The notes under the pieces were generated by a model that saw nothing but the letters and a program-made list of their open reading frames with translations, did no database searches and was not told the origin of the DNA. A stretch of 10,397 nt of DNA from Euperipatoides rowelli (taxonomy: Eukaryota; Onychophora; Udeonychophora; Euonychophora; Peripatopsidae). The stretch lies in assembly GCA_003024985.2 (NCBI GenBank), contig PXIH01S0042755.1; one strand, 5' to 3'. Position 1 is the stretch's first letter, and each line of letters opens with the position of its first letter. The position numbers and the translations under genes are program-made. Below, in pieces: positions 1 to 7,476 of the stretch.

Positions 1-84
1 AAAAAAATAGATTAGGACTAGGGACAACCTCGCTGGACTATAGTCTGTTGTTGTCCGACATATTTGTATTTGTATTTGTATTAT
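1..84 (+). mobile_element. probable 3' end of a LINE or SINE: hairpin plus (TATTTG)n tail
   Basis: The arms GGACAAC (22-28) and GTTGTCC (50-56) form a 7-bp inverted repeat. Inside it lies the perfect 10-bp palindrome GACTATAGTC (36-45). Immediately downstream is a hexanucleotide tail, three exact copies of TATTTG at 61-78 followed by TATTA. In the L2/CR1 type of non-LTR retrotransposon, and in SINEs that borrow their 3' ends, a terminal stem-loop recognised by the reverse transcriptase is followed by a short tandem repeat, and this arrangement fits. The body and 5' end would lie left of the window, so neither a target-site duplication nor the family can be determined. The alternative is a chance hairpin beside a microsatellite. 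Confidence 0.5.
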
Positions 85-980
85 TTTGACATTCCTACTT
101 GGATTAAAAACTCATATAAAGGAATTTGCCAAAATAACTGCAGAACAAAGTCAATGATCTAGTTCATTGACTACCAGAGATTTCTTAAGTTAATATTAGG
201 CAAGGCAGATTAATTTACATGATTTTATAGAGAATTGGATGAAGTAATGCACATACTACAGCCAAGTTAAGTCAAGAAAAATGGCTGCAAACAATATTAT
301 GTATACAAAAGCTATACAGTGCCACATAAATTTCTGAGAGTGAACTTAATTCAGTGAGCACTGAAACTTCTAAACACAAGACCATAATTTTAAAGTGGAC
401 AAACAAGGATAAACCAGTATGGTAAAAGGAAAGAAGACAAATGTGTNAAGTTATAGGCTGAATCTAGCATTTCTTATGGAGAAAGATGTAAAGGAGACCA
501 CACAGTTGATAAACCACTGAAAGAGGAAACAAAATTATTGAAATCCATTCTTAAACATCCAAACAGAGGAGGATAATGTCAGGCGCATTCTAATGTGAAA
601 ATGGTTCATTTTGCAACTTGAAACATTCTATGGACTGAAAAGGGTAATGTGGCAGCACACTAAATATTAAATATCATTAAGTGTTATCATTAGAAGGTGT
701 CACCAGCTATGTTGTCAAGAAGAAGAATAAAAAAATATCAAGATGGAAAAAAGCAATGGGAACAATCTTTAGTTGGAGAAATGAACATATGCTTTATATT
801 AGACATTATGGGCTTTTACCCAACTTTCTAAATTACCAGTATTGCATCAGTATTCTATTTATTAAAGTAATTAACTTTATTAGATGACTGTATTGGTTAT
901 TAATTCATCATGGCATTTAATGTTATTGTTCATTTAAATAACTTTCCACAAATATATCATTACAAAGCCTAGTCGAATCA
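85..980. other. A+T-rich stretch without a recognisable gene
   Basis: No splice-supported or homologous coding segment is visible. The 68-codon open frame at 681-887 is low-complexity (lysine- and isoleucine-rich) and resembles no family known to me. Position 447 is an unresolved base (n). The interval 365-830 is purine-rich and could be eroded transposon sequence, but I see no diagnostic motif in it. Confidence 0.6.
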
Positions 981-983
981 CTA

Positions 984-1014
984 GGGGCAAGGGATGAGGT
1001 AGTGTCCCTTCCCC
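984..1014. repeat. G/C-rich hairpin in A+T-rich DNA
   Basis: GGGGCAAGGGA (984-994) pairs with TCCCTTCCCC (1005-1014), with one bulged C at 988 and a 10-base loop. It stands out because the flanks are A+T-rich. It could be the eroded end of a DNA transposon, since a further C run (1031-1035) follows nearby. No partner terminus was found. Confidence 0.4.
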
Positions 1015-2300
1015 ACAAAGTTGGAAATTCCCCCGAAAAGTTAGCAAAATACTATTTCTAGCTGGCAGATTGGGCTAGGCTTTTTAGGTTATTAGTAATA
1101 TTTCATTTTCATTTCGTTACTCATCAAGTAGGCACTTGGCAAGCAATGAATACATATGACTTGATTTGGTTTTGGCTGGGTTGGGTCTGGAAATTTTTTG
1201 CCATATGAAACAGTAAAGCCCACTACTCTATATCCAATACATCATTGTAAACTTGGACATGTACAAGTTGAGAAAAAAATGTTTAAATAATGGAAGTTGG
1301 GGCAGATTGCTAAGATGAAAAAAAAAACTGAATTTCAAATTTCAAGATGAGCAATCTATCCAACATTTATGTTGGAATCAAAAGCTTTTGTGAAAATGTG
1401 GGAACATTTCATAAAGGCTTAAACATGTGGACAGTAAATAAGCAAAATTTTGGTTAGGCCTATTTATAAAATACAGATGTCAAGGAAATGGATAAAATAA
1501 TTATTTATTTAATCTAAAGGGATCTAGAAAGCTTAATTTGGTATCATTTTGTTGGTCCTGTAAGATTTTGTTAAAGCTTTCTCTAGGTAACGATATACCT
1601 GGCTGTATAACAGCTATCTAACTTAAACAAGTAAATTGTTAAGTCGGCATGAGGTATATAATAAATTTATAGATTTGAATGTAGGAAACTAACTACACCC
1701 CTTTTTATAATAATACTGCACTGAATACTTTAAACTTATCCATTTCTTTTCAATGTTATTTTCTTTTGCCATTATCAGGAACAGAAGCCATCTGTCTACA
1801 ATGACATTGACAGTAGAATTAATGTTGCTATTGTCACTATATGTCGATCCTGCTGAATTATTTGCAATATACTGTGTATGTTCTTTAATTTATCAGTAGA
1901 GGGTAGTTATTCCTAGAAGGAAAGCTGACACAGCATTTCCCCTTAAAATTCTAAAATTAATACAATGAATAAACTAAAATACAATACTATATAATTAATA
2001 TATTCAATTACTCAACGAAAACACTGCAAGCTATAGGTTATATTTACTATTAGATCTGTATAGTCTGGCCCATGTTCCTGGCTTTTCAAGGCTCATTTAA
2101 ATATGCCTGTTGAACAAAACATTTATCTTCAGAATATTAAAAGTATAGAATCATCAGTAAAATAATCCATTGAATTAACCATGGAGGCTATATAAAATGC
2201 TAACTTTAATTGTAATTTATGGGTGGGGGTAAACTGTTCTTGATAATACTATATTTTTAATATGAAGTACATCACTTGTTTCCAATTTTAAAAAAAATGT
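1015..2300. other. A+T-rich stretch without a recognisable gene
   Basis: No coding homology, RNA gene or clear mobile element is visible. It contains two small inverted repeats near 1304-1375 and an imperfect hairpin around 1606-1620 (GCTGT, ATA, ACAGC), all of a size expected by chance in such sequence. Confidence 0.6.
1304..1375. repeat. pair of adjacent small hairpins
   Basis: AGATTGCT (1304-1311) is inverted as AGCAATCT (1350-1357) around 38 bases that include an A run. Directly after it, CCAACA (1360-1365) pairs with TGTTGG (1370-1375) across a 4-base loop. This may be a chance arrangement or the remains of a foldback element. No target-site duplication is visible. Confidence 0.3.
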
Positions 2301-2545
2301 GGTCAGATTCAGTTATCTGCCCACTAATATGGCTGACGGTAGTAAATTGAAATTATCTAGATCAGCGCTAAGCAAAAGTTTATTTCCCCTCTAGATTATC
2401 CTAGGGTTCAGGGTTACTTTAAGGTTAGGACTGTAAAGAAAATACACTAAAATCGGTGAGAAAAAATAATTCCACATGCTATTACGTTTTAGCTATTTGT
2501 CCACAAACATTATTTATGTTGGTGGGCAGATAATGAAATCTGACC
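2301..2545. mobile_element. MITE-like element with 24-bp terminal inverted repeats
   Basis: The left arm at 2301-2324 begins GGTCAGATT and ends TTATCTGCCCAC. The reverse complement of 2522-2545 begins GGTCAGATT and ends TTATCTGCCCAC, and the two arms match at 21 of 24 positions. The mismatches cluster at arm positions 10-12 and look like a small compensated indel. The element is about 245 bp, has no coding capacity, and is A+T-rich inside. Similarity outside the arms is weaker: both flanks carry CCAA followed by T- and A-rich sequence. The exact ends are therefore uncertain, and no convincing target-site duplication is visible. This fits a non-autonomous cut-and-paste DNA transposon of undetermined superfamily. 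Confidence 0.65.
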
Positions 2546-2551
2546 AAAAAC

Positions 2552-2621
2552 GTTTTTAAGTTGGCAAATATTTTTTTTTTTTTTAAACTTGGCAATTTTG
2601 CAGGTTCTCCCCCCCCCCCCC
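2552..2621. repeat. T14 and C13 homopolymers with a short direct repeat
   Basis: Two diverged copies of TTTTTAA(G)TTGGCAA-like sequence (about 2553-2567 and 2578-2594) flank a run of 14 T (2571-2584). A run of 13 C (2609-2621) follows and continues into CTTTCCCC. The C run is the longest G/C homopolymer in the window, and its complement is a G13 tract. The direct repeat could be a duplicated element edge, since it abuts the inverted-repeat element at 2301-2545. Confidence 0.6.
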
Positions 2622-3840
2622 TTTCCCCTTCGCCAACCATAGGGTTTTAGTTAGGGCCCTGGGTATGAGAAAACAAAAATATAATAAAAAACACAAGCAA
2701 AAAAAAAAAAATTCTGTGATAAAATTCAAGATTATCATAATTTTAAATCTGATTAAATATATTATTTTAAATAAAATATTTTAATTAAATAACATGTCAT
2801 AATACCTACAAACATTAAAAGCTGGAAATTTATAACATTCAATAAAATGAAATAGAATTCAAAATAATTGATACAATCCGATATGCTTTCAAAATTTATA
2901 CCGGAATTAGGCTATACCTTTTAAAACTCAAAACCTGAATAATCAAACAATCAATATTGTATTAAATACATTTACACTTTCTGTAAACACAATTAGAGAT
3001 CCAGTGTATTTAACAAAATTTTGGTCGCCATCTTTTTAAACTATTCTACATAAAATATTGCATCACTGAGCTTAAAAATCTTATTAAAATGTTTACAGTG
3101 TTCGTTTTATTTTTGGCCGTCACTTTCAAAACTTTTTCTATGTCTATTACTTTTCTATGTAATTTCCAATACAAGTTTGACATACCGTATATTGATATTT
3201 CATTTTAATGTCAATCCATAAGAAAGTAGGTTTGCTTTCTATGGTAATACCATTAAAGGTTAAATAATGAAGCGATTTTGAAAAGTAAAATTTTAGATAA
3301 AATAAAAAATAATAACCACAAAATTTGATTCTCTTACTTTTTTTTTTTTAATTACGAAAAGCTAATGAATTTCATTAAGTATAAAAGAATCGACTAATTA
3401 GATGCCAGAAAAAATTTCTTTACTGGTGAAACATTTCAATAATAGTTATAATGACATATTGAACAAATTTATTAAAAAATAATTCGATTTCCATACTATT
3501 CAAATCTCTTCAGATGACATTTGATAAAAATAGAGAAATAATAAACTATTTTAAGTTTTGTTTCTTAAATTTCAAGAATAATCTAATAAAAGATTAATAT
3601 TTTTTTCTCGTGCGATAAAAAAATGTATGGCCTCCGATTAAGCTATATATTAAAATATTGTTTCATTTTAATTTAAAAGCTTAATAAAAAATTTATTTAT
3701 TAAAATATCACGTGAAATCAAAAGAGTAAAAAAAAGATGGAGGGAGAGCAAATGTCAAATAATTATCAATTAATACCTAAAAGAGTAGAAAAATCTTTAT
3801 ATTAGTAATGTTTAATAATATCTTTCCTCAATCACTCATC
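2622..3840. other. very A+T-rich stretch without a recognisable gene
   Basis: This includes a 13-base A run (2699-2711) and long A/T-only stretches. No RNA gene, mobile-element terminus or plausible exon is seen on either strand. It looks like intergenic or intronic filler. Confidence 0.6.
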
Positions 3841-3844
3841 CTAG

Positions 3845-4004
3845 GACAATGATGTTTAATTTAATTGAAAGCTCTGCTAAAGCAGAACCGACTGAAGTTA
3901 TTTCCGTTTCCTTAGAATGGGAAATTAGAATAAAAGGAGCTCTGATGTTTGTTGGACAACTGGTTAGCAAACTCAGAAGCTCCAATTATTCTAGAACATC
4001 CTGA
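3845..4004 (+). CDS. weak candidate 3'-terminal exon (about 51 codons)
   Basis: A pyrimidine-rich tract ends in CTAG at 3841-3844, a fair splice acceptor. An open frame follows (two ATG codons at 3849 and 3852) to TGA at 4002-4004, and an AATAAA hexamer lies at 4065-4070. Composition is more mixed than in the surrounding DNA, and the peptide (starting MMFNLIESSAKAEP and containing the stretch VSLEWEIRIKGALMF) is not low-complexity. I do not recognise it. The minus strand of the same interval is also open for about 50 codons, which lowers the weight of the frame. Frames this long are common by chance at this base composition. The segment TCTGCT-AA-AGCAGA (3873-3886) is also a small perfect hairpin. 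Confidence 0.15.
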
Positions 4005-4116
4005 GATACATTTTTTTAACTTATTGGTAGCAATAGGAATTAATGGCTTCTTTCCCTAGCATAAAATAAAATTATAATTTTCATCTTTTATTTCATTAAT
4101 GAGGAAGATGAGACAG

Positions 4117-4640
4117 AATGATAGAGATAGATATAAATTATTAAATTCCTTAATTAGAAAAAGATGCAGGATAGAAAATCAAAAAAATGGTATGAAGTAA
4201 AATGTAAAGAAATGAAGAAGTTGGATAAAAGACATGACACATGCAGACTACACAGAATGGTAAAACAATTGTAACAAGATAGAAGAAAAATAGCATCAGG
4301 GATCAAGGATAAAGATGGCAAACTTCTATATACTGAAGAAGAGATTGTGGAAAGATGGAATCAATATGGAAAGGAACTTTATGAAAAGGGACAAAATACA
4401 GAGGAATGGGAATATACAGAGGGTGGTGAAGGACTACTAATATTAAAAGTGGAAATTCTGGAAGCTTTGAAAAAGATAAGGTCAGGAACAACAAGTGGGA
4501 TAACATGCCAATAGAATTTCAACATATATAATGAAGAAATCATCAATGAAGCACTAAATGACATTGATGGGATAAAAACAGGAGAATGAATTTCAATATA
4601 AGTTCATTCTTTCTTGTAATTGATAATAGTAAACTTGATT
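4117..4640 (+). mobile_element. non-LTR retrotransposon (LINE) remnant, endonuclease-RT linker and broken RT
   Basis: Translation gives the typical region between the endonuclease and reverse transcriptase of Jockey/CR1/RTE-like LINEs. A frame at 4117-4169 reads KLLNSLIRKRCR; after a frameshift, 4170-4502 reads KKWYEVKCKEMKKLDKRHDT, then ASGIKDKDGKLLYTEEEIV, ERWNQYGKELYE and ILEALKKIRSGTTSGI, with an in-frame stop at 4272. A second frameshift gives MPIEF (4505-4519). The sequence then jumps to FNIYNEEIINEALNDIDGIK (from 4518), which in intact elements lies just before the catalytic F/YADD box. A stop follows at 4587, and the F/YADD box itself is not recognisable. The RT fingers and most of the palm are missing. 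Eroded similarity (VIDNSKLDLI, about 4617-4646) may extend a little further. The element is certainly inactive. The exact clade cannot be assigned by eye. Confidence 0.85.
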
Positions 4641-4646
4641 TAATTA

Positions 4647-5278
4647 TTCTTTATCTTTAGCAAATACCACAATTTGACAATAATAATGTGATTATTTAAT
4701 ATTTTCTAAAAAAAACAATATTCAAGCTAAAGGGGAATTATAAACAAGAAATAATGTTTTATTACTATTTTTGAGCTGAAAAATTTACAACCAAATGTCC
4801 TAAATGTACCAGAACGATATTTCATTTAAACAAAGATTGGTATTACCAGTTCTTATCCAAATACAAGTGCTGCCACATAGTATGAATAAAAGAGGCAAAA
4901 CAAATTACCACAATTAAATGTTCATTCTGTTCGACACCTATTTAAATTGAATTGTTTTTCACCGCCAAGCCAATCACCCTAACTCATGCTCTGTATGCTG
5001 ACAGACAAGTGGTAATTTTTATAGTTCCAAGCAAAAATATATAAAAGATAGAGGGCTACTTTCAATTTCAAAAGGTTAGATGAAAAACAAGCCAATCCCC
5101 ATCCATCCATCTACGATGTATGGTTCTCGTTTTACAACATTAAATCTATTGCTACACATGACTGATCACAATCATGTAACAACTTATTAACATCATAATT
5201 CTATTGTTTTAACTTAAGTAAAACTTACTTTAAATTTTTAAATCCTTATTTTTTTATCCGATTTGGATGCATTTTTTT
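4647..5278. other. A+T-rich stretch without a recognisable gene
   Basis: No coding segment, RNA gene or element boundary is recognised. A short CATC-type simple repeat lies near 5099-5113, and a T run ends at about 5280. The 3' part of the LINE may be present but is too eroded to follow. Confidence 0.55.
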
Positions 5279-5279
5279 T

Positions 5280-5672
5280 TAAAAAATGAAGTGCTGTAGA
5301 ATGCTGACTTCAAATTTCTTATCAAAAATGTGCCTAGGGTAACAAAAAGTGGTCCACAGGTAAAAATGAAGTGGGGTATAAAGGTTGGATCGAATTTTCA
5401 GTTCTGAGTTAAGCATAACGCCTTGCACAGTCCCATAGATGTTTGTTAGGCTACCACTTGGATAAATTTCATTTACAGATGGTGTCAAAAATGAAACTCA
5501 AATTGGGATTTAACCACTTCAAGAATTTCCGCACAGACTTAGCATTACCGGATTCGAGCCCCATACATCAACTACATCTACCTATGACTTTAGTTTTTCA
5601 ATATCATGTGCTTTTATTTTTCACACATCACTCAAATGTGAAAAACTCTGTTAATATTGATAACAGAAAATC
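5280..5672. repeat. candidate unclassified old repeat, G+C-richer block
   Basis: Composition changes at about 5280 from A+T-rich to a more balanced sequence that continues to about 5930. Both strands carry open frames: 69 codons on minus (5279-5488, from a TTG) and 82 codons on plus (5443-5691). The minus product includes SGSLTNIYGTVQGVMLN and a stretch rich in aromatic residues (LYTPLHFYLWTTFCY). Neither is recognised as a known domain, and the overlap on opposite strands argues that at most one is meaningful. A 12-mer GGTGTCAAAAAT (5481-5492) recurs inside the hAT MITE at 7417-7428. The most economical reading is an eroded interspersed repeat. Identity is unknown. Confidence 0.3.
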
Positions 5673-5915
5673 TGCCATCTTGCAATGGTAGTGGACTTTA
5701 ACCTCAAACTGGAATTCACCTAAACTGTAGCCAGTGGTGCCACCAATTTGAAAAAAAACCTGGATGGTCTCAGAATTACTGGAAGTCAACTAAAATAGAA
5801 ACAGGAAGTGCCACTATCTTGGAAAAGACCCAGAACTAGCAGAAGTGGGTGGAGCCTAAACAGGAACCAGAAGTGATGCCATTTTTAAAAGACCCATCTG
5901 ATTTTTAAGTTGTCT
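5673..5915 (+). repeat. degenerate tandem repeat, about 65-71 bp period, ~4 units
   Basis: Four diverged units are anchored on TGCCA(T/C)-type boxes at 5673, 5738, 5809 and 5877, giving spacings of 65, 71 and 68 bases. Later units share the order (C)AGGAAGTG-CCAC, ATCTTGG or a relic of it, AAAAGACCC-AGA, then GGAAGT or AGAAGT and CCTAAAC. The clearest pair is 5801-5835 against 5868-5900. AAGTGCCACTATCTTGG resembles juxtaposed ETS (GGAAGT) and YY1 (CCATCTT) motifs, but I infer no regulatory function. It is probably an old minisatellite or the repeat-rich part of the neighbouring element. Confidence 0.45.
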
Positions 5916-6043
5916 ACTGCTATTTGAAGTACAACATGAATGATCATTCCATGGTTCACACTGATTTTCTAATGGTTCTGGCCCAGGTTTATTTAAAACA
6001 AGGATCACTTGTATAATTTTCATTGTCAGGTAGTTAACATAAG

Positions 6044-6090
6044 CAGCGGCAGATTTTTGCATTTAAAGGGCCCCGACATGGGGGACACAT
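6044..6090 (+). mobile_element. possible solitary hAT-like transposon end
   Basis: The sequence starts CAGCGGCAGAT, followed within 25 bases by AGGGCCCCGACATGGGGGACAC, an abrupt G/C-rich patch in A+T-rich DNA. The CAGNGGC start followed by G/C-rich sequence matches the layout of the confirmed MITE at 7064 (CAGAGGCGTAGC, then a G-rich patch). No inverted partner ending GCCGCTG and no repeat of the flank AACATAAG was found downstream, so it would be truncated. Confidence 0.25.
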
Positions 6091-6555
6091 ATAACTTTTT
6101 TTTAATAATATTGTTATTTAAAGGAATAAATATAAAAGACACGATTAAAGAAAATATATATAAGGACATTATTAAAACTACATTTAATTATTGAAGTATT
6201 AGTAGGCCATTGCCAGCAATATTAAAAATTGAAATTTTTTTTTTAAAAAAAGGAGGGGGGTGATATTTCTCAGTAAGTAGGCAACTATGATAGTACAAGT
6301 AGTAGGCTATCACAAAATTATAAAATAATTTATATTTATATGAGTTGTTTTATACATATTGTGTTTAAATTATTTCAAATGCCTCCTCATCCTCACCAAT
6401 AACAAAAAAAAAATGCAAATTTAGTTGTTCATTTTTTTTTTTTTTAAAGACCATTTTCTAATTTATCTGCTTAGGCCTTATGATAAGAATTTTAAGAGCT
6501 ACCAGCTAGACACAGTTAAAAAGATTAATTTATATATATAATTGAGTATAAAGAG

Positions 6556-6569
6556 TACTGTATACAGTA
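6556..6569. repeat. 14-bp perfect palindrome
   Basis: TACTGTATACAGTA is identical to its reverse complement. A related hairpin (ATACTGT, ATA, ACAGTAT) occurs at 8323-8339. Both could be chance products of A+T-rich sequence. Confidence 0.5.
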
Positions 6570-6709
6570 TGTAATGATATATAGATTTTGCTTTTAATCA
6601 GTTGCAATCTGGTTTGAGTACATGGTAGGCCTATATACATATTCCTACAGAAGCACTGTGCTCCTACTGAAAGGACTAATGTGGTCCATAATGTTCTGCT
6701 ATAACAAAT

Positions 6710-6730
6710 TTATTATTATTATTATTATTA
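6710..6730 (+). repeat. (TTA)7 microsatellite
   Basis: Seven uninterrupted copies of TTA are visible. It is a simple repeat, likely length-polymorphic. Confidence 0.95.
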
Positions 6731-7160
6731 CAGATTTGACTCAGTACTGTTATAATTTTATTTTCCCTTGTATCGGAATTATTGTTGCCTAAAGAATCTA
6801 TTTTATTATGATTGAGTAATTTGCTACTCAGGATCTAGCTTATGGTTTATTTGGGAAGGCTAACTTATCATACTTATCTATGAAATTAAATGATCACATG
6901 AACATATTAAATGAAACTAATGAAATGAACTGAAAAAAATATAATGATGTAGATGCCAGTAGTAGAGTTGTCAGGGCACTTGCTGTATGCAAACTCCTGG
7001 ACTGGTGAGGTGTTTACAACAGTTTAAGCTTGCGGGTCTAAACCTAGCTTTATGTGTTGTTATCAGAGGCGTAGCAAAGGGGGGAGGTGGGAGGGCGGTC
7101 CACCCCGGGTACCAAAAACATTTTTTTTTACATTTTTTTATGGGTAGGTGGGGTGGGGTG

Positions 7161-7290
7161 TTAGGGTGCAGGGTTGGGTGTGAGGGTGCAGGTTTGTGTG
7201 TGAGGGTGCAGGGTTGTAGGTAAGGGTGTACAGTTGTGTGGGGTGTGAGGGTGCAGAGTTTGTTGTGATATGGGGGGTGCATCGTTGTTG
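7161..7290 (+). repeat. G-rich minisatellite, 20-bp unit, inside the hAT MITE
   Basis: Four units lie in exact 20-base register at 7161-7180, 7181-7200, 7201-7220 and 7221-7240, on the pattern TgAGGGTGCAGGGTTGtgtG. A 5-base insertion (GGGTG, 7241-7245) precedes a fifth unit at 7246, and a worn sixth is at about 7271. The preceding G-rich segment (7142-7160) contributes further GGG runs. It creates the apparent open frames at 6987-7223 (plus) and 6971-7306 (minus), which should not be called genes. Confidence 0.85.
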
Positions 7291-7319
7291 TGTCAATCAA
7301 TATCAATCAATAGACAACT

Positions 7320-7428
7320 AAAAAAAAAAAAAAAAGCCTATTAAAATATGACAGACGGTCAACAAAACGTCCAGACAAATAAAAAAAAAAAAGGTTATCA
7401 AAATATTTTTAAAGAGGGTGTCAAAAAT
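7320..7428. repeat. two diverged copies of an A-run-led ~60-bp unit inside the MITE
   Basis: A16 (7320-7335) is followed by GCCTATTAAAATAT, and A12 (7381-7392) is followed by GGTTATCAAAATAT. The offset is about 60 bases. After these 14-base matches the copies diverge. It may be a partial internal duplication of the right half of the MITE. Confidence 0.5.
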
Positions 7429-7476
7429 CAACTGAGCTCCGGGTACAAACAGTCATGCTATGCCTCTGGTTGTTAT

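Larger units (their letters stand above)
6091..7055. other. A+T-rich stretch without a recognisable gene
   Basis: It holds a T10-A7 switch at 6235-6251 followed by a G run, a T14 run (6432-6445), a short palindrome, a (TTA)7 microsatellite and several TAGGC words. The open frames overlapping it are low-complexity, and I regard them as chance. Confidence 0.6.
7056..7476. mobile_element. hAT-superfamily MITE, complete, with 8-bp target-site duplication
   Basis: The element spans 7064-7468 (405 bp). The left end CAGAGGCGTAGCA (7064-7076) and the reverse complement of the right end, CAGAGGCATAGCA (7456-7468), match at 12 of 13 positions. The bases immediately outside are identical: GTTGTTAT at 7056-7063 and at 7469-7476, a perfect 8-bp duplication. 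An 8-bp duplication with ends starting CAG is the established signature of the hAT superfamily. A subterminal CCGGGTAC is repeated at 7105-7112 and 7439-7446 (it is not itself a palindrome). There is no transposase frame, so the element is non-autonomous and would have been moved by a hAT transposase encoded elsewhere. The perfect duplication suggests a fairly recent insertion relative to the other debris here. The open frames across it on both strands are products of its internal repeat, not genes. Confidence 0.9.

Noticed and set aside
365-600. Purine-rich segment whose translation includes GDHTVDKPLKEETKLLKSI, suspected as retroelement remains.
   Set aside because: No conserved polymerase, integrase or transposase motif could be identified, and stops interrupt every frame.
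681-887. 68-codon plus-strand open frame.
   Set aside because: It is lysine/isoleucine-rich, with no recognisable domain or splice or promoter context. Frames of this length are expected by chance at ~70% A+T.
995-1003. TGAGGTAGT, identical to the first nine bases of the let-7 microRNA.
   Set aside because: It lies in the loop of the 984-1014 hairpin rather than in a stem arm, the following bases diverge from let-7, and no ~70-base precursor fold is apparent.
4303-4564. Two minus-strand open frames of 61-67 codons.
   Set aside because: They are shadows of the LINE coding sequence, which reads on the plus strand with clear family resemblance.
5731-5743. CAGTGGTGCCACC considered as another hAT-like terminus.
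   Set aside because: It fits the internal periodicity of the 65-71-bp tandem repeat better, and no inverted partner or duplication is present.
5856-6062. 68-codon minus-strand open frame.
   Set aside because: It spans the tandem-repeat end and unrelated flanking DNA, with no recognisable domain.
6009-6194. 61-codon plus-strand open frame.
   Set aside because: It crosses the putative transposon end and becomes an I/K/N-rich run typical of A+T-rich noise.
6971-7306. Open frames on both strands (111 codons minus, 78 codons plus) over the G-rich region.
   Set aside because: They arise from the 20-bp minisatellite and the MITE sequence, giving P/T/H-rich and G/V-rich low-complexity products. 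They cross the MITE left boundary.
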